NCBI GenBank assembly: GCA_947496065.1
Contig: CANMBF010000008.1
Location: 25,012 to 89,011 of the forward strand
Reading direction: 5' to 3'
Length of the DNA stretch: 64,000 bases
Origin: Bacteroidota bacterium
GTDB lineage: Bacteria; Bacteroidota; Bacteroidia; NS11-12g; UBA955
Position numbers and translations under genes: made by a program. The notes below the pieces were generated by a model. That model was given only the letters and a program-made list of their open reading frames with translations, did not search any database and was not told where the DNA came from. Every line of letters starts with the position of its first letter. Positions within the stretch are counted from its first letter, which is position 1. Below, one piece after another: positions 1 to 8,097 of the stretch.

Positions 1-118
1 TGTGGCATTTGGCATTGCAGCAGCGCTAATGGTAGTGCTTACGCATCAAAAAAACATTAAACGCCTTGTCGCAGGCAATGAAAACAAGGCAAAGCTATTG
101 AAAAAACACCGTCACTAA
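1..118 (+). CDS. plsY: Glycerol-3-phosphate acyltransferase PlsY, C-terminal end (partial)
   Basis: Only the last 38 codons are visible, read in the frame whose first complete codon is at position 2; the 5' part lies outside the window. The fragment is a hydrophobic helix followed by THQKNIKRL and a short basic tail, matching the C-terminus of the membrane acyltransferase PlsY, which transfers an acyl group from acyl phosphate to glycerol 3-phosphate in phospholipid synthesis. The stop is followed after one base by the clpS start, so the two are probably co-transcribed. The family call rests on a short tail and is moderately secure. Confidence 0.6.
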   Translation, partial: VAFGIAAALMVVLTHQKNIKRLVAGNENKAKLLKKHRH

Positions 119-119
119 T

Positions 120-419
120 ATGAAGTATTCGCCCATTTTGGCATCTTTGCATAAAACCGATTCAAATATTGAATTAAAGGCAACCGACTTAGCTTCTTTC
201 GAAATTGTATTATACAACGACGATGTCAATACGTTTGACCATGTGATTGACTGTTTAATGAAATACTGTAAACACAATGCGCAACAGGCTGAGCAATGTG
301 CATTATTAGTGCATACCAAAGGTAAATGCGTTGTAAAATCTGGAGACTATTCTACACTCCAACCTTTGTGTGAGGCACTTTGTGAAAATGGGCTTTCAGC
401 ACAGATTGAAATGGTGTAG
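120..419 (+). CDS. clpS: ATP-dependent Clp protease adaptor ClpS
   Basis: The 99-residue protein is a full-length ClpS. ClpS binds the N-domain of ClpA/ClpC and delivers N-degron substrates to the Clp protease in the cytoplasm. The hallmark LYNDDVNTFDHVI segment (about residues 31-43) carries the Asn-Asp-Asp residues that hold a substrate's N-terminal amino group, and the later CALLVHTKGKC segment holds the pocket histidine. The 5' end has a short variable extension, as usual in ClpS. It follows plsY by one base and precedes the M48 protease gene by 20 bases. Confidence 0.88.
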   Translation: MKYSPILASLHKTDSNIELKATDLASFEIVLYNDDVNTFDHVIDCLMKYCKHNAQQAEQCALLVHTKGKCVVKSGDYSTLQPLCEALCENGLSAQIEMV

Positions 420-439
420 AAATTGAAATAAAATTCAAC

Positions 440-1249
440 ATGAGCAAAATAATTTTATTAATCGCAGCAACTGTTTTAATTGCTAGTTGTTCCAAGGTAC
501 CAATTACAGGCCGCAAACAAAACACACTTGTTAGTGAAATTGAATTAGAAACTCTGAGTGCAGCTGAATATCAAAAATTTTTAAGCACGCATAAACTTTC
601 TACAGATGCAAAACAAATAGAATTGGTTAAGAAAATTGGTAACAAAATTGCTACTAACATTACTTTATTTTTTAAAACTTACAACAATGGCAAATATTTA
701 AAAAATATTGAAGGATACAAATGGGAATTTAACATTGTGGAGGATCCGATGGTTAACGCTTGGTGCATGCCTGGCGGAAAGGTAGTTGTATACTCAGGTT
801 TGTTGCCTGTTACCCAAAATGAAACTGCTTTGGCTGTTGTGATGGGTCATGAAATTGCGCATGCAGTTGCCAAACATGGCAATGAGAGAATGAGTCAACA
901 ACTGAAAGCACAAGCTTTAGGCTCAGTTTTATCGGTTGCTGTTTCTGGCAGTCCGCAGGTAACCCAAGATATTTTCAATATTGCTTTTGGTGTTTCTGGT
1001 AATTTAAGTTTATTAAAATACTCGCGTACCCATGAAACTGAAGCTGATAAAATTGGATTGGTATTTATGGCTTTAGCAGGCTACGATCCGAATGAAGCTG
1101 TGCCATTTTGGGAGCGCATGAGTAAAATGGCTTCAGGTGTTAAGCCTCCTCAAATATTGAGCACTCACCCAAGCGATGCTTCAAGGATCAATGACTTAAA
1201 AGCATGGTTGCCCGAGGCATTAAAATACTACACCCCTAGTTCAAAATAA
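440..1249 (+). CDS. M48 family metalloprotease, lipoprotein
   Basis: This 269-residue peptidase has a lipoprotein signal peptide ending in IASC (Cys17), so it should be lipid-anchored in the cell envelope. The zinc-binding HEIAH motif is at residues 137-141, and the third ligand is probably Glu199 in HETEAD, the M48 pattern ExxAD. The size and the single catalytic domain resemble the periplasmic M48 proteins of the BepA/LoiP (YcaL) type, which degrade misassembled outer-membrane proteins; whether this one does so is inference. It has no TPR repeats. The stop codon directly abuts the TTG start of tsaE, so the two are translationally linked. Confidence 0.87.
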   Translation: MSKIILLIAATVLIASCSKVPITGRKQNTLVSEIELETLSAAEYQKFLSTHKLSTDAKQIELVKKIGNKIATNITLFFKTYNNGKYLKNIEGYKWEFNIVEDPMVNAWCMPGGKVVVYSGLLPVTQNETALAVVMGHEIAHAVAKHGNERMSQQLKAQALGSVLSVAVSGSPQVTQDIFNIAFGVSGNLSLLKYSRTHETEADKIGLVFMALAGYDPNEAVPFWERMSKMASGVKPPQILSTHPSDASRINDLKAWLPEALKYYTPSSK

Positions 1250-1666
1250 TTGAAAACATTTTTTGTTCACGAAAATGAGCTCAATCAAGTTGTCAGCTAT
1301 ATTCTAACTGACTGTTCGAAGCAATCGATTCTACTTTTATATGGTGATTTAGGAACCGGTAAAACCACTTTAACAAAGGCCATACTGGCGCAATTAGGCA
1401 TTAAAGAATCTATAACAAGCCCAACTTTTAATATCGTAAGCACTTATCAACTACCAAATGGGCACTTCATTCACCATTTTGATTTGTATCGTATAAAATC
1501 TTTTGATGAACTTTATGAAATTGGTTTTGAAGAATACATAGATGCCGGCCAATTGTGTTTAATAGAATGGCCAACAATTGGCGAACCATTTTACCAAAAT
1601 CAAAGTGAGGTATTAAAAATTGAAATTGTAGTGACCGAAAAAGGCAGAACATATCTGATCCAATAG
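1250..1666 (+). CDS. tsaE: tRNA threonylcarbamoyladenosine biosynthesis ATPase TsaE
   Basis: The 138-residue ATPase works with TsaB, TsaC/TsaC2 and TsaD to make the t6A modification at A37 of ANN-decoding tRNAs. The Walker A motif GDLGTGKTT is at residues 32-40, followed by the family motifs TSPTF, HFDLYR and IEWP. Length is normal for TsaE. The start is TTG, immediately after the stop of the M48 gene, with no alternative ATG upstream in frame. A gap of about 80 bases then separates it from the promoter of the aminopeptidase gene. Confidence 0.92.
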   Translation: MKTFFVHENELNQVVSYILTDCSKQSILLLYGDLGTGKTTLTKAILAQLGIKESITSPTFNIVSTYQLPNGHFIHHFDLYRIKSFDELYEIGFEEYIDAGQLCLIEWPTIGEPFYQNQSEVLKIEIVVTEKGRTYLIQ

Positions 1667-1747
1667 TTGCCTTCTCTCCTTTTCAAACTGCTGATTTTTG
1701 GTGCATAATTCAGCCATATGCATGATGCAGAATACTACATATTTCAT

Positions 1748-1755
1748 TACTTTTG
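1748..1755 (+). promoter_or_regulatory. Bacteroidota -7 promoter box (TAnnTTTG) for the aminopeptidase gene
   Basis: TACTTTTG matches the -7 consensus TAnnTTTG and ends 8 bases before the ATG at 1763. Transcription would start at or just before that ATG, giving a leaderless or near-leaderless mRNA. A longer in-frame start at 1718 lies upstream of the box and would not be in the transcript. Confidence 0.6.
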
Positions 1756-1762
1756 CAGCGCT

Positions 1763-3193
1763 ATGGTTAAAATAAAAGCTTTATCAAAAACAACCGATAA
1801 GAACAATATTGTATTAATTATTGATTCGAAAGGATTTAAAAAATCAGATGCTTTAAGCACTGAGCAAAATACAGCGGTTAAAAACGCTATCAAAGAAGAG
1901 AAGAAGTCAGTCTTTTTTAATGACGGTTCTCATCACACGCTTGTATTTTTTTCAGAAAGTAATATCACTTGGAAAGTAGCTGAATTATTAAGAAAGAGTG
2001 GTGCTAAAGTATGCGCCGTTCTAAATGAAAATAAAAAAAGTTCGGTTAATGTAATTGCGGATAATGCCAAGGCTTCATTAGCAATGGCAGAAGGCATAGC
2101 GCTGTCTAACTATCAGTTTTTGAAACATAAAGCTGATAAGAAAAAGCTTACCAATACATTGGTTGAAATCAATTTAGCGGGTCCGACAATTTCAAAAAAA
2201 GAAATCTCTGATTTGAACATTATCATTCATGCAATGTACATCACCAGAGATTTGGTGAATGAACCATTTAGTCATTTGAATGCCGTGCAGCTTTCAGAAG
2301 AGTTCAAAAAAATAGGTAAAGATGCAGGCTTTACAGTAGATGTTTGGAATGAAGCTAAAATTGAAGCACAAAAAATGGGTGGACTATTAGCTGTTAACAG
2401 AGGAAGTAAGGTTCCCCCGACTTTCAATATCATGGAATATAAACCTAAAAATGCCATCAATAAAAAGCCTTATGTACTAGTTGGTAAAGGTGTTGTTTAT
2501 GATACCGGTGGATTGAGTTTAAAACCTACACCAATGAGTATGGACTATATGAAATGTGATATGGCAGGTAGTGCCGTGGTTGCTGGAACTTTATATGCAG
2601 TCGCAAAAGCAGAATTGCCAATCCATGTGATAGGACTTGTGCCTGCTACCGACAATTGGATTGGTGAAAATAGTTATGCGCCTGGCGATGTAATTACCAT
2701 GTACAGCGGAGCTACTGTTGAGGTGATGAATACAGACGCAGAGGGTAGAATTGTATTGGCAGATGCATTGCATTATGCTAAGAAATTAAATCCTGAATTG
2801 GTTTGTGATTTCGCCACACTTACTGGCGCTGCTGTTAGAGCTATAGGGCCATATGCCTCAGCAGTTTTAGGCAATGCGAGTGATGATATTAAACAAGATA
2901 TTTTTGATAGCAGTTATGCTGTTTTCGAACGTTTAGTTGAATTCCCATTGTGGGATGAATATGCCGATGAATTAAAATCTGAAGTTGCCGATTTTACGAA
3001 TTTAGGTAAAGGGGAAGGTGGCCAAATAAGTGCTGCTAAATTTTTAGAAAAATTTGTAGACTATCCATGGATGCACTTTGATATTGCAGGTCCTGCCTTT
3101 AACCACGCCCAAGATGCCTACAAACCTAAAGGTGGAACGGGTGTTGGCGTTCGGTTAATGTTCGACTTCTTAAGTAAAAAAGCGAGTAAATAA
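1763..3193 (+). CDS. pepA: Leucyl aminopeptidase (M17 family)
   Basis: The 476-residue cytosolic enzyme releases N-terminal amino acids from peptides using two metal ions. The C-terminal catalytic domain (from about residue 155) carries the M17 signature NTDAEGRIVL and the metal-binding GVVYDTGG and KCDMAG segments. The N-terminal third is the weakly conserved macro-like domain. An in-frame ATG exists 45 bases upstream, but a TAnnTTTG box at 1748-1755 lies between the two, so I chose the start at 1763. pdxA begins two bases after the stop. Confidence 0.92.
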   Translation: MVKIKALSKTTDKNNIVLIIDSKGFKKSDALSTEQNTAVKNAIKEEKKSVFFNDGSHHTLVFFSESNITWKVAELLRKSGAKVCAVLNENKKSSVNVIADNAKASLAMAEGIALSNYQFLKHKADKKKLTNTLVEINLAGPTISKKEISDLNIIIHAMYITRDLVNEPFSHLNAVQLSEEFKKIGKDAGFTVDVWNEAKIEAQKMGGLLAVNRGSKVPPTFNIMEYKPKNAINKKPYVLVGKGVVYDTGGLSLKPTPMSMDYMKCDMAGSAVVAGTLYAVAKAELPIHVIGLVPATDNWIGENSYAPGDVITMYSGATVEVMNTDAEGRIVLADALHYAKKLNPELVCDFATLTGAAVRAIGPYASAVLGNASDDIKQDIFDSSYAVFERLVEFPLWDEYADELKSEVADFTNLGKGEGGQISAAKFLEKFVDYPWMHFDIAGPAFNHAQDAYKPKGGTGVGVRLMFDFLSKKASK

Positions 3194-3195
3194 AC

Positions 3196-4260
3196 ATGGC
3201 TAAACCTATTATTGGCATATCACAAGGCGACCCAAATGGTGTAGGACTTGAGGTTATTATTAAAATACTTCAACATGAAGTGATCTTAAATTATTGTACA
3301 CCTGTTATCTATGGTAATCCAAAATCATTTAGTTTTAATAAGAAAACAATGGGTTTAGAAAAGCCCAATTATGTTTTAATTCGTGATATCAATGAGGTTA
3401 AACAAAACCAAATTAATCTTATTGTGACCAATAATGATGCGGTTGAAATACAATTTGGAAAACCGAGTGAAGCGGCAGGTAAAGAGGCCGTGATGGCCAT
3501 TGATAGAATGCTGCAAGATGCCAAAAATGGAAAGTTAAATGCCATGGTAACTGCCCCAGTAGATAAATCAACTATAAAAACCAATGAAGGATTCACTGGC
3601 CATACAGGCTATATAACCAAAGCATTGGGCGCCAATGACTCACTAATGATTTTAGCCAATGAAGATTTAAGGGTTGGACTAGTTACAGAGCATATGGCAG
3701 TTAGCAAGGTGGCTTCAGCTATTACAAAAGATCGTATTGTTCGTAAACTGAAAATAGCAAGTGAATCTCTTAAAAAAGATTTTGGAATTGTTAAACCAAG
3801 AATAGCAGTACTAGGTTTGAATCCTCACAATGGCGATAATGGCGCCATGGGTTCTGAAGAAAAAGAAATTATTGTCCCTGCAATAGCGCAAGCGACACAG
3901 GAAGGTGTTTTTTGTTTTGGTCCTTACAGTGCTGATGGTTTTTTTGGTATGAAAAATTATACAAAATTCGATTTGGTTTTAGCCATGTACCACGACCAAG
4001 GTTTGATCCCATTTAAATCAATTGCTTTTGACGATGGAATCAATTACACTGCTGGATTGCCAATTATAAGAACCAGCCCTGACCATGGAACAGGATACGA
4101 TATTGCCGGTAAAAATATTGCCTCTTCTGAAAGTTTTGGTAACGCTTTGTTTGCTGCTATAAAAATATACCATCAACAAATTGAGAGCGATGATTTGAAG
4201 AAAAATCCATTGCCTTATAGTGAATTAAAACGTGAGCGTTTCAGATTAGAACAAGGCTAA
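3196..4260 (+). CDS. pdxA: 4-hydroxythreonine-4-phosphate dehydrogenase PdxA
   Basis: The 354-residue NAD-dependent dehydrogenase oxidises 4-hydroxy-L-threonine phosphate in the DXP-dependent route to pyridoxal 5'-phosphate. The N-terminal GISQGDPNGVG and the metal-ligand histidines in GFTGHTGYI, LGLNPHNGDNG and AMYHDQGLIPFK are all present. The C-terminal TSPDHGTGYDIAGK segment is typical. Length is normal to slightly long. The gene is in a tight pair with pepA. No pdxJ is seen in the window. Confidence 0.94.
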   Translation: MAKPIIGISQGDPNGVGLEVIIKILQHEVILNYCTPVIYGNPKSFSFNKKTMGLEKPNYVLIRDINEVKQNQINLIVTNNDAVEIQFGKPSEAAGKEAVMAIDRMLQDAKNGKLNAMVTAPVDKSTIKTNEGFTGHTGYITKALGANDSLMILANEDLRVGLVTEHMAVSKVASAITKDRIVRKLKIASESLKKDFGIVKPRIAVLGLNPHNGDNGAMGSEEKEIIVPAIAQATQEGVFCFGPYSADGFFGMKNYTKFDLVLAMYHDQGLIPFKSIAFDDGINYTAGLPIIRTSPDHGTGYDIAGKNIASSESFGNALFAAIKIYHQQIESDDLKKNPLPYSELKRERFRLEQG

Positions 4261-4294
4261 TTTTAGTTTCATCAAATATAATTTAGGAATTCAA

Positions 4295-5734
4295 ATGATA
4301 CAGATACAAAACTATATCAATGGCGAATACACCAATGCTGTAAGCAATGCTTGGCTCGATAATTACAATCCTGCAACAGGCAAAGTGTATAGTCAAATTG
4401 CAGATAGCGACGATAAAGATGTAGAAGCTGCATATCAAAGTGCAAATGCAGCTTATGATAAATGGAAAACTACATCTCATGAGGAACGCTTTGTAATACT
4501 AAATCGCATTGCCGAATTAATCGATAAAAATAACGGTGCCCTTGCTGAGGCCGAGAGCATCGACCAAGGCAAACCAAAATGGTTAGCCAAAAATGAAATT
4601 AAAAGAGCGGGGCAAAATTTTAGATTTTTTGCAACTGCTGCTATGCAGTTTTCAAATGAAAGTCACCACAACGAAGGCCATTCCATTAACTATACCTTAC
4701 GCCAATCCATTGGTGTGGTTGGTTGTATCAGTCCTTGGAATTTACCATTGTATTTATTCTCGTGGAAAATAGCACCAGCATTGGCAACAGGCAATTGTGT
4801 AATTGCTAAGCCAAGTGAAATTACACCTATGACGGCTTACTTACTTGGACAAATTTGTACTGAGGCTGGTTTACCTAAAGGTGTTTTAAACATTATGCAA
4901 GGACTTGGACCAAAGGTTGGAAATGCCATAGTTTCACATCCTAAAATTAAAGCGATTTCTTTTACAGGTGGCACTGCTACAGGCAAACACATAGCGACTA
5001 TAGCCGCACCAATGTTTAAAAAATTGAGTTTAGAATTGGGTGGTAAAAATCCGAACATTGTGTTTGCTGACTGTGATTTAGAAAAGGCAGTTAAAATTTC
5101 TGTTGAATCATCTTTCTTAAACCAAGGTGAAATCTGTTTATGCACTTCAAGAATATTAGTTGAGAAGTCAATATACGAGAATTTCAAAAAAGCCTTTATC
5201 GAGGAAGTTAAAAAACTAAAAATGGGGAATCCCCTAAATGATGAACATAGATTAGGCCCCATTGTTAGTCAAATGCATTTTGAAAAAGTATTATCTTATA
5301 TTGAATTGGCTAAACAAGAAGGTGGTAATTTATTACTAGGTGGCGAATCTTATAAAGGAACACACGAAAATGAGCAAGGTTGGTTTATACAACCCACCAT
5401 TTTTGAAAATTTGCATTTCGATTGCAGAACCAATCAAGAAGAAATATTTGGCCCTGTCATAACCTTAACGCCATTTGAAAATGTAGATGAAGCACTGCAA
5501 TTGGCCAATAGTACGCCTTATGGTTTAGCTTGTAGTATTTGGACCAACGATTTAACAAAAGCCCACAGAGTAGCAGAAAAAATTGAAAGTGGCATTGTTT
5601 GGATCAACTGTTGGCTGGTGCGCGATTTAAGAACCCCATTTGGCGGTGTTAAACAAAGTGGTGTTGGAAGAGAAGGTGGATGGGAAGCCATGCGTTTCTT
5701 TACTGAAACGAAAAATGTTTGCATTAAACTTTAA
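4295..5734 (+). CDS. Aldehyde dehydrogenase, muconic-semialdehyde dehydrogenase-like
   Basis: The 479-residue NAD(P)-dependent aldehyde dehydrogenase has the general base Glu247 in LELGGK and the catalytic Cys281 in GEICLC. The LCTSR context after the Cys and the NCWLVRDLRTPFGGV segment near the C-terminus resemble 2-hydroxymuconate or 2-aminomuconate semialdehyde dehydrogenases more than betaine or acetaldehyde enzymes. A role in kynurenine or aromatic breakdown is therefore possible, but no other gene of such a pathway is nearby, so the substrate remains open. It faces gatB convergently, with 22 bases between the stops and no clear terminator. Confidence 0.85.
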   Translation: MIQIQNYINGEYTNAVSNAWLDNYNPATGKVYSQIADSDDKDVEAAYQSANAAYDKWKTTSHEERFVILNRIAELIDKNNGALAEAESIDQGKPKWLAKNEIKRAGQNFRFFATAAMQFSNESHHNEGHSINYTLRQSIGVVGCISPWNLPLYLFSWKIAPALATGNCVIAKPSEITPMTAYLLGQICTEAGLPKGVLNIMQGLGPKVGNAIVSHPKIKAISFTGGTATGKHIATIAAPMFKKLSLELGGKNPNIVFADCDLEKAVKISVESSFLNQGEICLCTSRILVEKSIYENFKKAFIEEVKKLKMGNPLNDEHRLGPIVSQMHFEKVLSYIELAKQEGGNLLLGGESYKGTHENEQGWFIQPTIFENLHFDCRTNQEEIFGPVITLTPFENVDEALQLANSTPYGLACSIWTNDLTKAHRVAEKIESGIVWINCWLVRDLRTPFGGVKQSGVGREGGWEAMRFFTETKNVCIKL

Positions 5735-5756
5735 AACTAATTTTCGTTCAATTCGA

Positions 5757-7196
5757 TCAAGCTTCTAAAGCTTTAATCGTTTCAGAATTGACAACCTTAG
5801 GATCAGCTTTGCCTTTACTTGCTTTCATTACTTCGCCAACAAATAAACCCAACAAACCTTTTTTACCAGCTTTGTATTCTTCTACTTTTTCAGGGTATTT
5901 AGCCAATACTTCTTTAATTAAATCGGTAATAAAATCGCTGTCATTGGTTTGAATGACATTGAGTTCTTCTGCCAATTGCAAAGCCGATTTATCCATGTTA
6001 TTAAGCATGGCTGGAAATACCAATTGCGAAGCACTGGTGTTGCTTAATTGTCCGTTGTCGATTAACTGAATCAATGCTGCAATGGCACTTGGCTTCAACT
6101 TGAAATCAATGATATCTGTAGCTGTTTCATTCAGGTGCGATTTGATGGTACCTAAGGTCCAATTGGCTGCAGCTTTGTAGTTTTTTGTATGTTCAGTAAG
6201 ACTGATATAAAATTCTGCCAAATATTTATCATCAGTAATGGTTAAGGCATCGTAATCTGACAAACCGAATTCATTCTTTAATTTTAAATACAATTCTTCT
6301 GGCAAAGCAGGCATTGCTTCTCTGATGCGATGAATATATTCATCGGAAACAATGAATGGTGGCAAATCGGGTTCAGGAAAATAGCGGTAATCATTGGCTG
6401 CCTCTTTACTTCTCAAGCTAAAAGTATTTCCTTTTAATGCATTGAAGCCTCTGGTTTCTGAGAAGAACTCCTCTCCTTTTTCAGCCATTTCCGTTTGGCG
6501 GATAATTTCGCTCTCGATGGCACGTTTAACGTTGCTAATGGAATTCATATTTTTAATTTCCACTTTGGTGCCAAATTCTGCTGAACCAATAGGACGAATA
6601 GAAATATTGGCATCGCAACGCAAAGAACCTTCTTCCATGTTGCCATCGCAAATGCCTAGGTATCTCACTAATTTTCTAATTTCACTAACATATTGAAAAG
6701 CTTCTTCACCACTGCGCAGTTCAGGTTCACTTACCAACTCTACCAATGGCACACCAGCGCGGTTATAATCTACCAGTGTATCTACTAAATCCTGATCGTG
6801 CATACTTTTACCACTGTCTTCTTCCATGTGAATGCGGGTGATATTGATTTTCTTTTCTATTCCATCAGCGGTTTTTATTTTTACAAAACCACCTCTGCAG
6901 ATGGGTGTTTTGTCTTGTGTTATTTGATAGCCTTTGGGAAGATCGGCATAGAAATAATTTTTACGGTCGAATTGATTGAACTCAGTGATATTGCAATTAA
7001 GTGCAAGACCAAGCGTAATTGCTTTATCGATAACACTTGTATTGTGCTTTGGCAAGGTGCCCGGATGTGCAAGTGTAATAACACTTACATGGGAATTAGG
7101 AGCACCACCATATTCGGCACTATCGCTACTATAGGCTTTGCTATTGGTTAAAAGTTGAATGTGAATCTCTAATCCTATAACGGCTTCGTATGGCAT
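5757..7196 (-). CDS. gatB: Aspartyl/glutamyl-tRNA amidotransferase subunit B
   Basis: The 479-residue kinase/tRNA-binding subunit of GatCAB converts misacylated Glu-tRNA(Gln), and often Asp-tRNA(Asn), into the amidated form. The N-terminal YEAVIGLEIH and the HPGTLP, DRKNYFYADLPKGYQI and HMEEDSGKS segments are diagnostic. The C-terminal YqeY-like helical domain is complete. A start five codons upstream (TTG at 7211) lies inside a TAnnTTTG promoter box, so ATG at 7196 is preferred. gatA and gatC are not in the window. Confidence 0.95.
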   Translation of the reverse strand: MPYEAVIGLEIHIQLLTNSKAYSSDSAEYGGAPNSHVSVITLAHPGTLPKHNTSVIDKAITLGLALNCNITEFNQFDRKNYFYADLPKGYQITQDKTPICRGGFVKIKTADGIEKKINITRIHMEEDSGKSMHDQDLVDTLVDYNRAGVPLVELVSEPELRSGEEAFQYVSEIRKLVRYLGICDGNMEEGSLRCDANISIRPIGSAEFGTKVEIKNMNSISNVKRAIESEIIRQTEMAEKGEEFFSETRGFNALKGNTFSLRSKEAANDYRYFPEPDLPPFIVSDEYIHRIREAMPALPEELYLKLKNEFGLSDYDALTITDDKYLAEFYISLTEHTKNYKAAANWTLGTIKSHLNETATDIIDFKLKPSAIAALIQLIDNGQLSNTSASQLVFPAMLNNMDKSALQLAEELNVIQTNDSDFITDLIKEVLAKYPEKVEEYKAGKKGLLGLFVGEVMKASKGKADPKVVNSETIKALEA

Positions 7197-7208
7197 AATA
7201 TTAAACAA

Positions 7209-7216
7209 CAAAAATA
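7209..7216 (-). promoter_or_regulatory. -7 promoter box for gatB
   Basis: Read on the minus strand, TATTTTTG matches TAnnTTTG and lies 13 bases before the gatB ATG. It overlaps the upstream in-frame TTG, which therefore cannot be the start. Confidence 0.55.
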
Positions 7217-7286
7217 AGACAATTTTAGAACTTAAGGGTATAAAAGCTGTCCACTTAATGTGCCATTTTCAATTGAAATAATTTAG

Positions 7287-7294
7287 TATATTTG
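7287..7294 (+). promoter_or_regulatory. -7 promoter box for the Cys-rich protein gene
   Basis: TATATTTG matches TAnnTTTG. Its last base is 3 bases before the first ATG (7297) and 6 before the second (7300), so the second ATG could be the first codon of a leaderless mRNA. Confidence 0.5.
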
Positions 7295-7296
7295 CA

Positions 7297-7656
7297 ATGA
7301 TGAAGTTTTTGGCAATATTCATGTTTTTAATTGTGACATCACTTTCTTTTGTGCCATGTTGCACGCCTATTGCTAAAGACGATTCTAACAATACATCCGA
7401 AATCACCAAAGATTGTTGCGAGAAAGAAACCTGCAAAGATTCGAAAGCATCATCAAAACCTAGCAAAGATAAAAGCAATTGTAATTCTTGTTCACCGTTC
7501 TTCTCGTGTGGTTCATGTTCAGGTTTTACCGCAAAAATAGATTTTTTAAAAATAGCAGATTTTGCTTTTCCTGTTTCAATAAGTTACAACAGCTTTGAAT
7601 TACAAATACATTCTGATTTTTTAGAAACTAAGTGGCAGCCACCCAAGATAAGCTGA
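7297..7656 (+). CDS. Small Cys-rich exported protein, possible metal binder
   Basis: I recognise no firm family; the layout resembles short Bacteroidota proteins of the DUF6660 type found beside metal-related TonB receptors. Of 119 residues, the first 20 form a signal peptide ending in FVPCC, which could be a weak lipobox. The middle (residues 20-75) is rich in Cys, Lys and Ser, with DCCEKETC and NCNSCSPFFSCGSC clusters that could bind a soft metal. The C-terminal third contains HSDF and no Cys. It heads a three-gene run with an HMA-like protein and a TonB receptor, so metal handling is the best guess. Either of two adjacent ATGs may be the start. Confidence 0.65.
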   Translation: MMKFLAIFMFLIVTSLSFVPCCTPIAKDDSNNTSEITKDCCEKETCKDSKASSKPSKDKSNCNSCSPFFSCGSCSGFTAKIDFLKIADFAFPVSISYNSFELQIHSDFLETKWQPPKIS

Positions 7657-7727
7657 TTAATATTCGACCGATTATTACTATACTATCAATTCACTTATTT
7701 ATTAATCACTTAATTTAATTAAAAAAA

Positions 7728-8078
7728 ATGAAAATCAATTTATTGAAAGCAAGTAAATACCTTGCTATATTAACCATTGCATTGTTTGCAAATTCAGCTA
7801 ATGCCCAAACTACTGCTAAAGATACAAGTAAAGCAAAGACTGCTAGCATTACCTATTCTGTTTCGGATATGGATTGTAAAACAGATAGTAAAATGGTAGA
7901 AACTGCTCTCTACAGAAGAAAAGGGGTCAAAAGTGTAAAAACCATAGACGATGTAATCACCATTGTTTACGACCCTATCAAGGTTAAACCAGAAGAATTA
8001 AAAACAATTATTGAAAACACTGGAACTTGTGAAGATCCAAATGCAAAAGTACATAAGGTAATCATTAAGACACCTTAA
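7728..8078 (+). CDS. Secreted heavy-metal-associated (HMA) domain-like protein
   Basis: The 116-residue protein has a signal peptide ending near ANAQ (about residue 27) and one ferredoxin-like HMA domain (about residues 40-105). The usual MxCxxC metal loop reads MDCKTD, so only one of the two cysteines is kept; a second Cys occurs late, in GTCEDPN. It may bind a metal differently, or have a structural or sensing role outside the cytoplasm. It sits 20 bases before the TonB receptor gene and is presumably co-transcribed with it. HMA domains normally carry Cu(I), Zn or Cd; the metal here is not known. Confidence 0.8.
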   Translation: MKINLLKASKYLAILTIALFANSANAQTTAKDTSKAKTASITYSVSDMDCKTDSKMVETALYRRKGVKSVKTIDDVITIVYDPIKVKPEELKTIIENTGTCEDPNAKVHKVIIKTP

Positions 8079-8097
8079 CAATTTATAGTTTATTTTC

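Noticed and set aside
1718..1762. Longer leucyl aminopeptidase start
   Set aside because: The extra 15 residues (MHDAEYYIFHYFCSA) resemble no family member and lie upstream of, or within, the promoter box.
4837..5262. 141-codon open frame on the minus strand inside the aldehyde dehydrogenase gene
   Set aside because: It is antisense to the conserved catalytic region and reads as low-quality hydrophobic sequence with no family features; codon structure follows the plus-strand gene.
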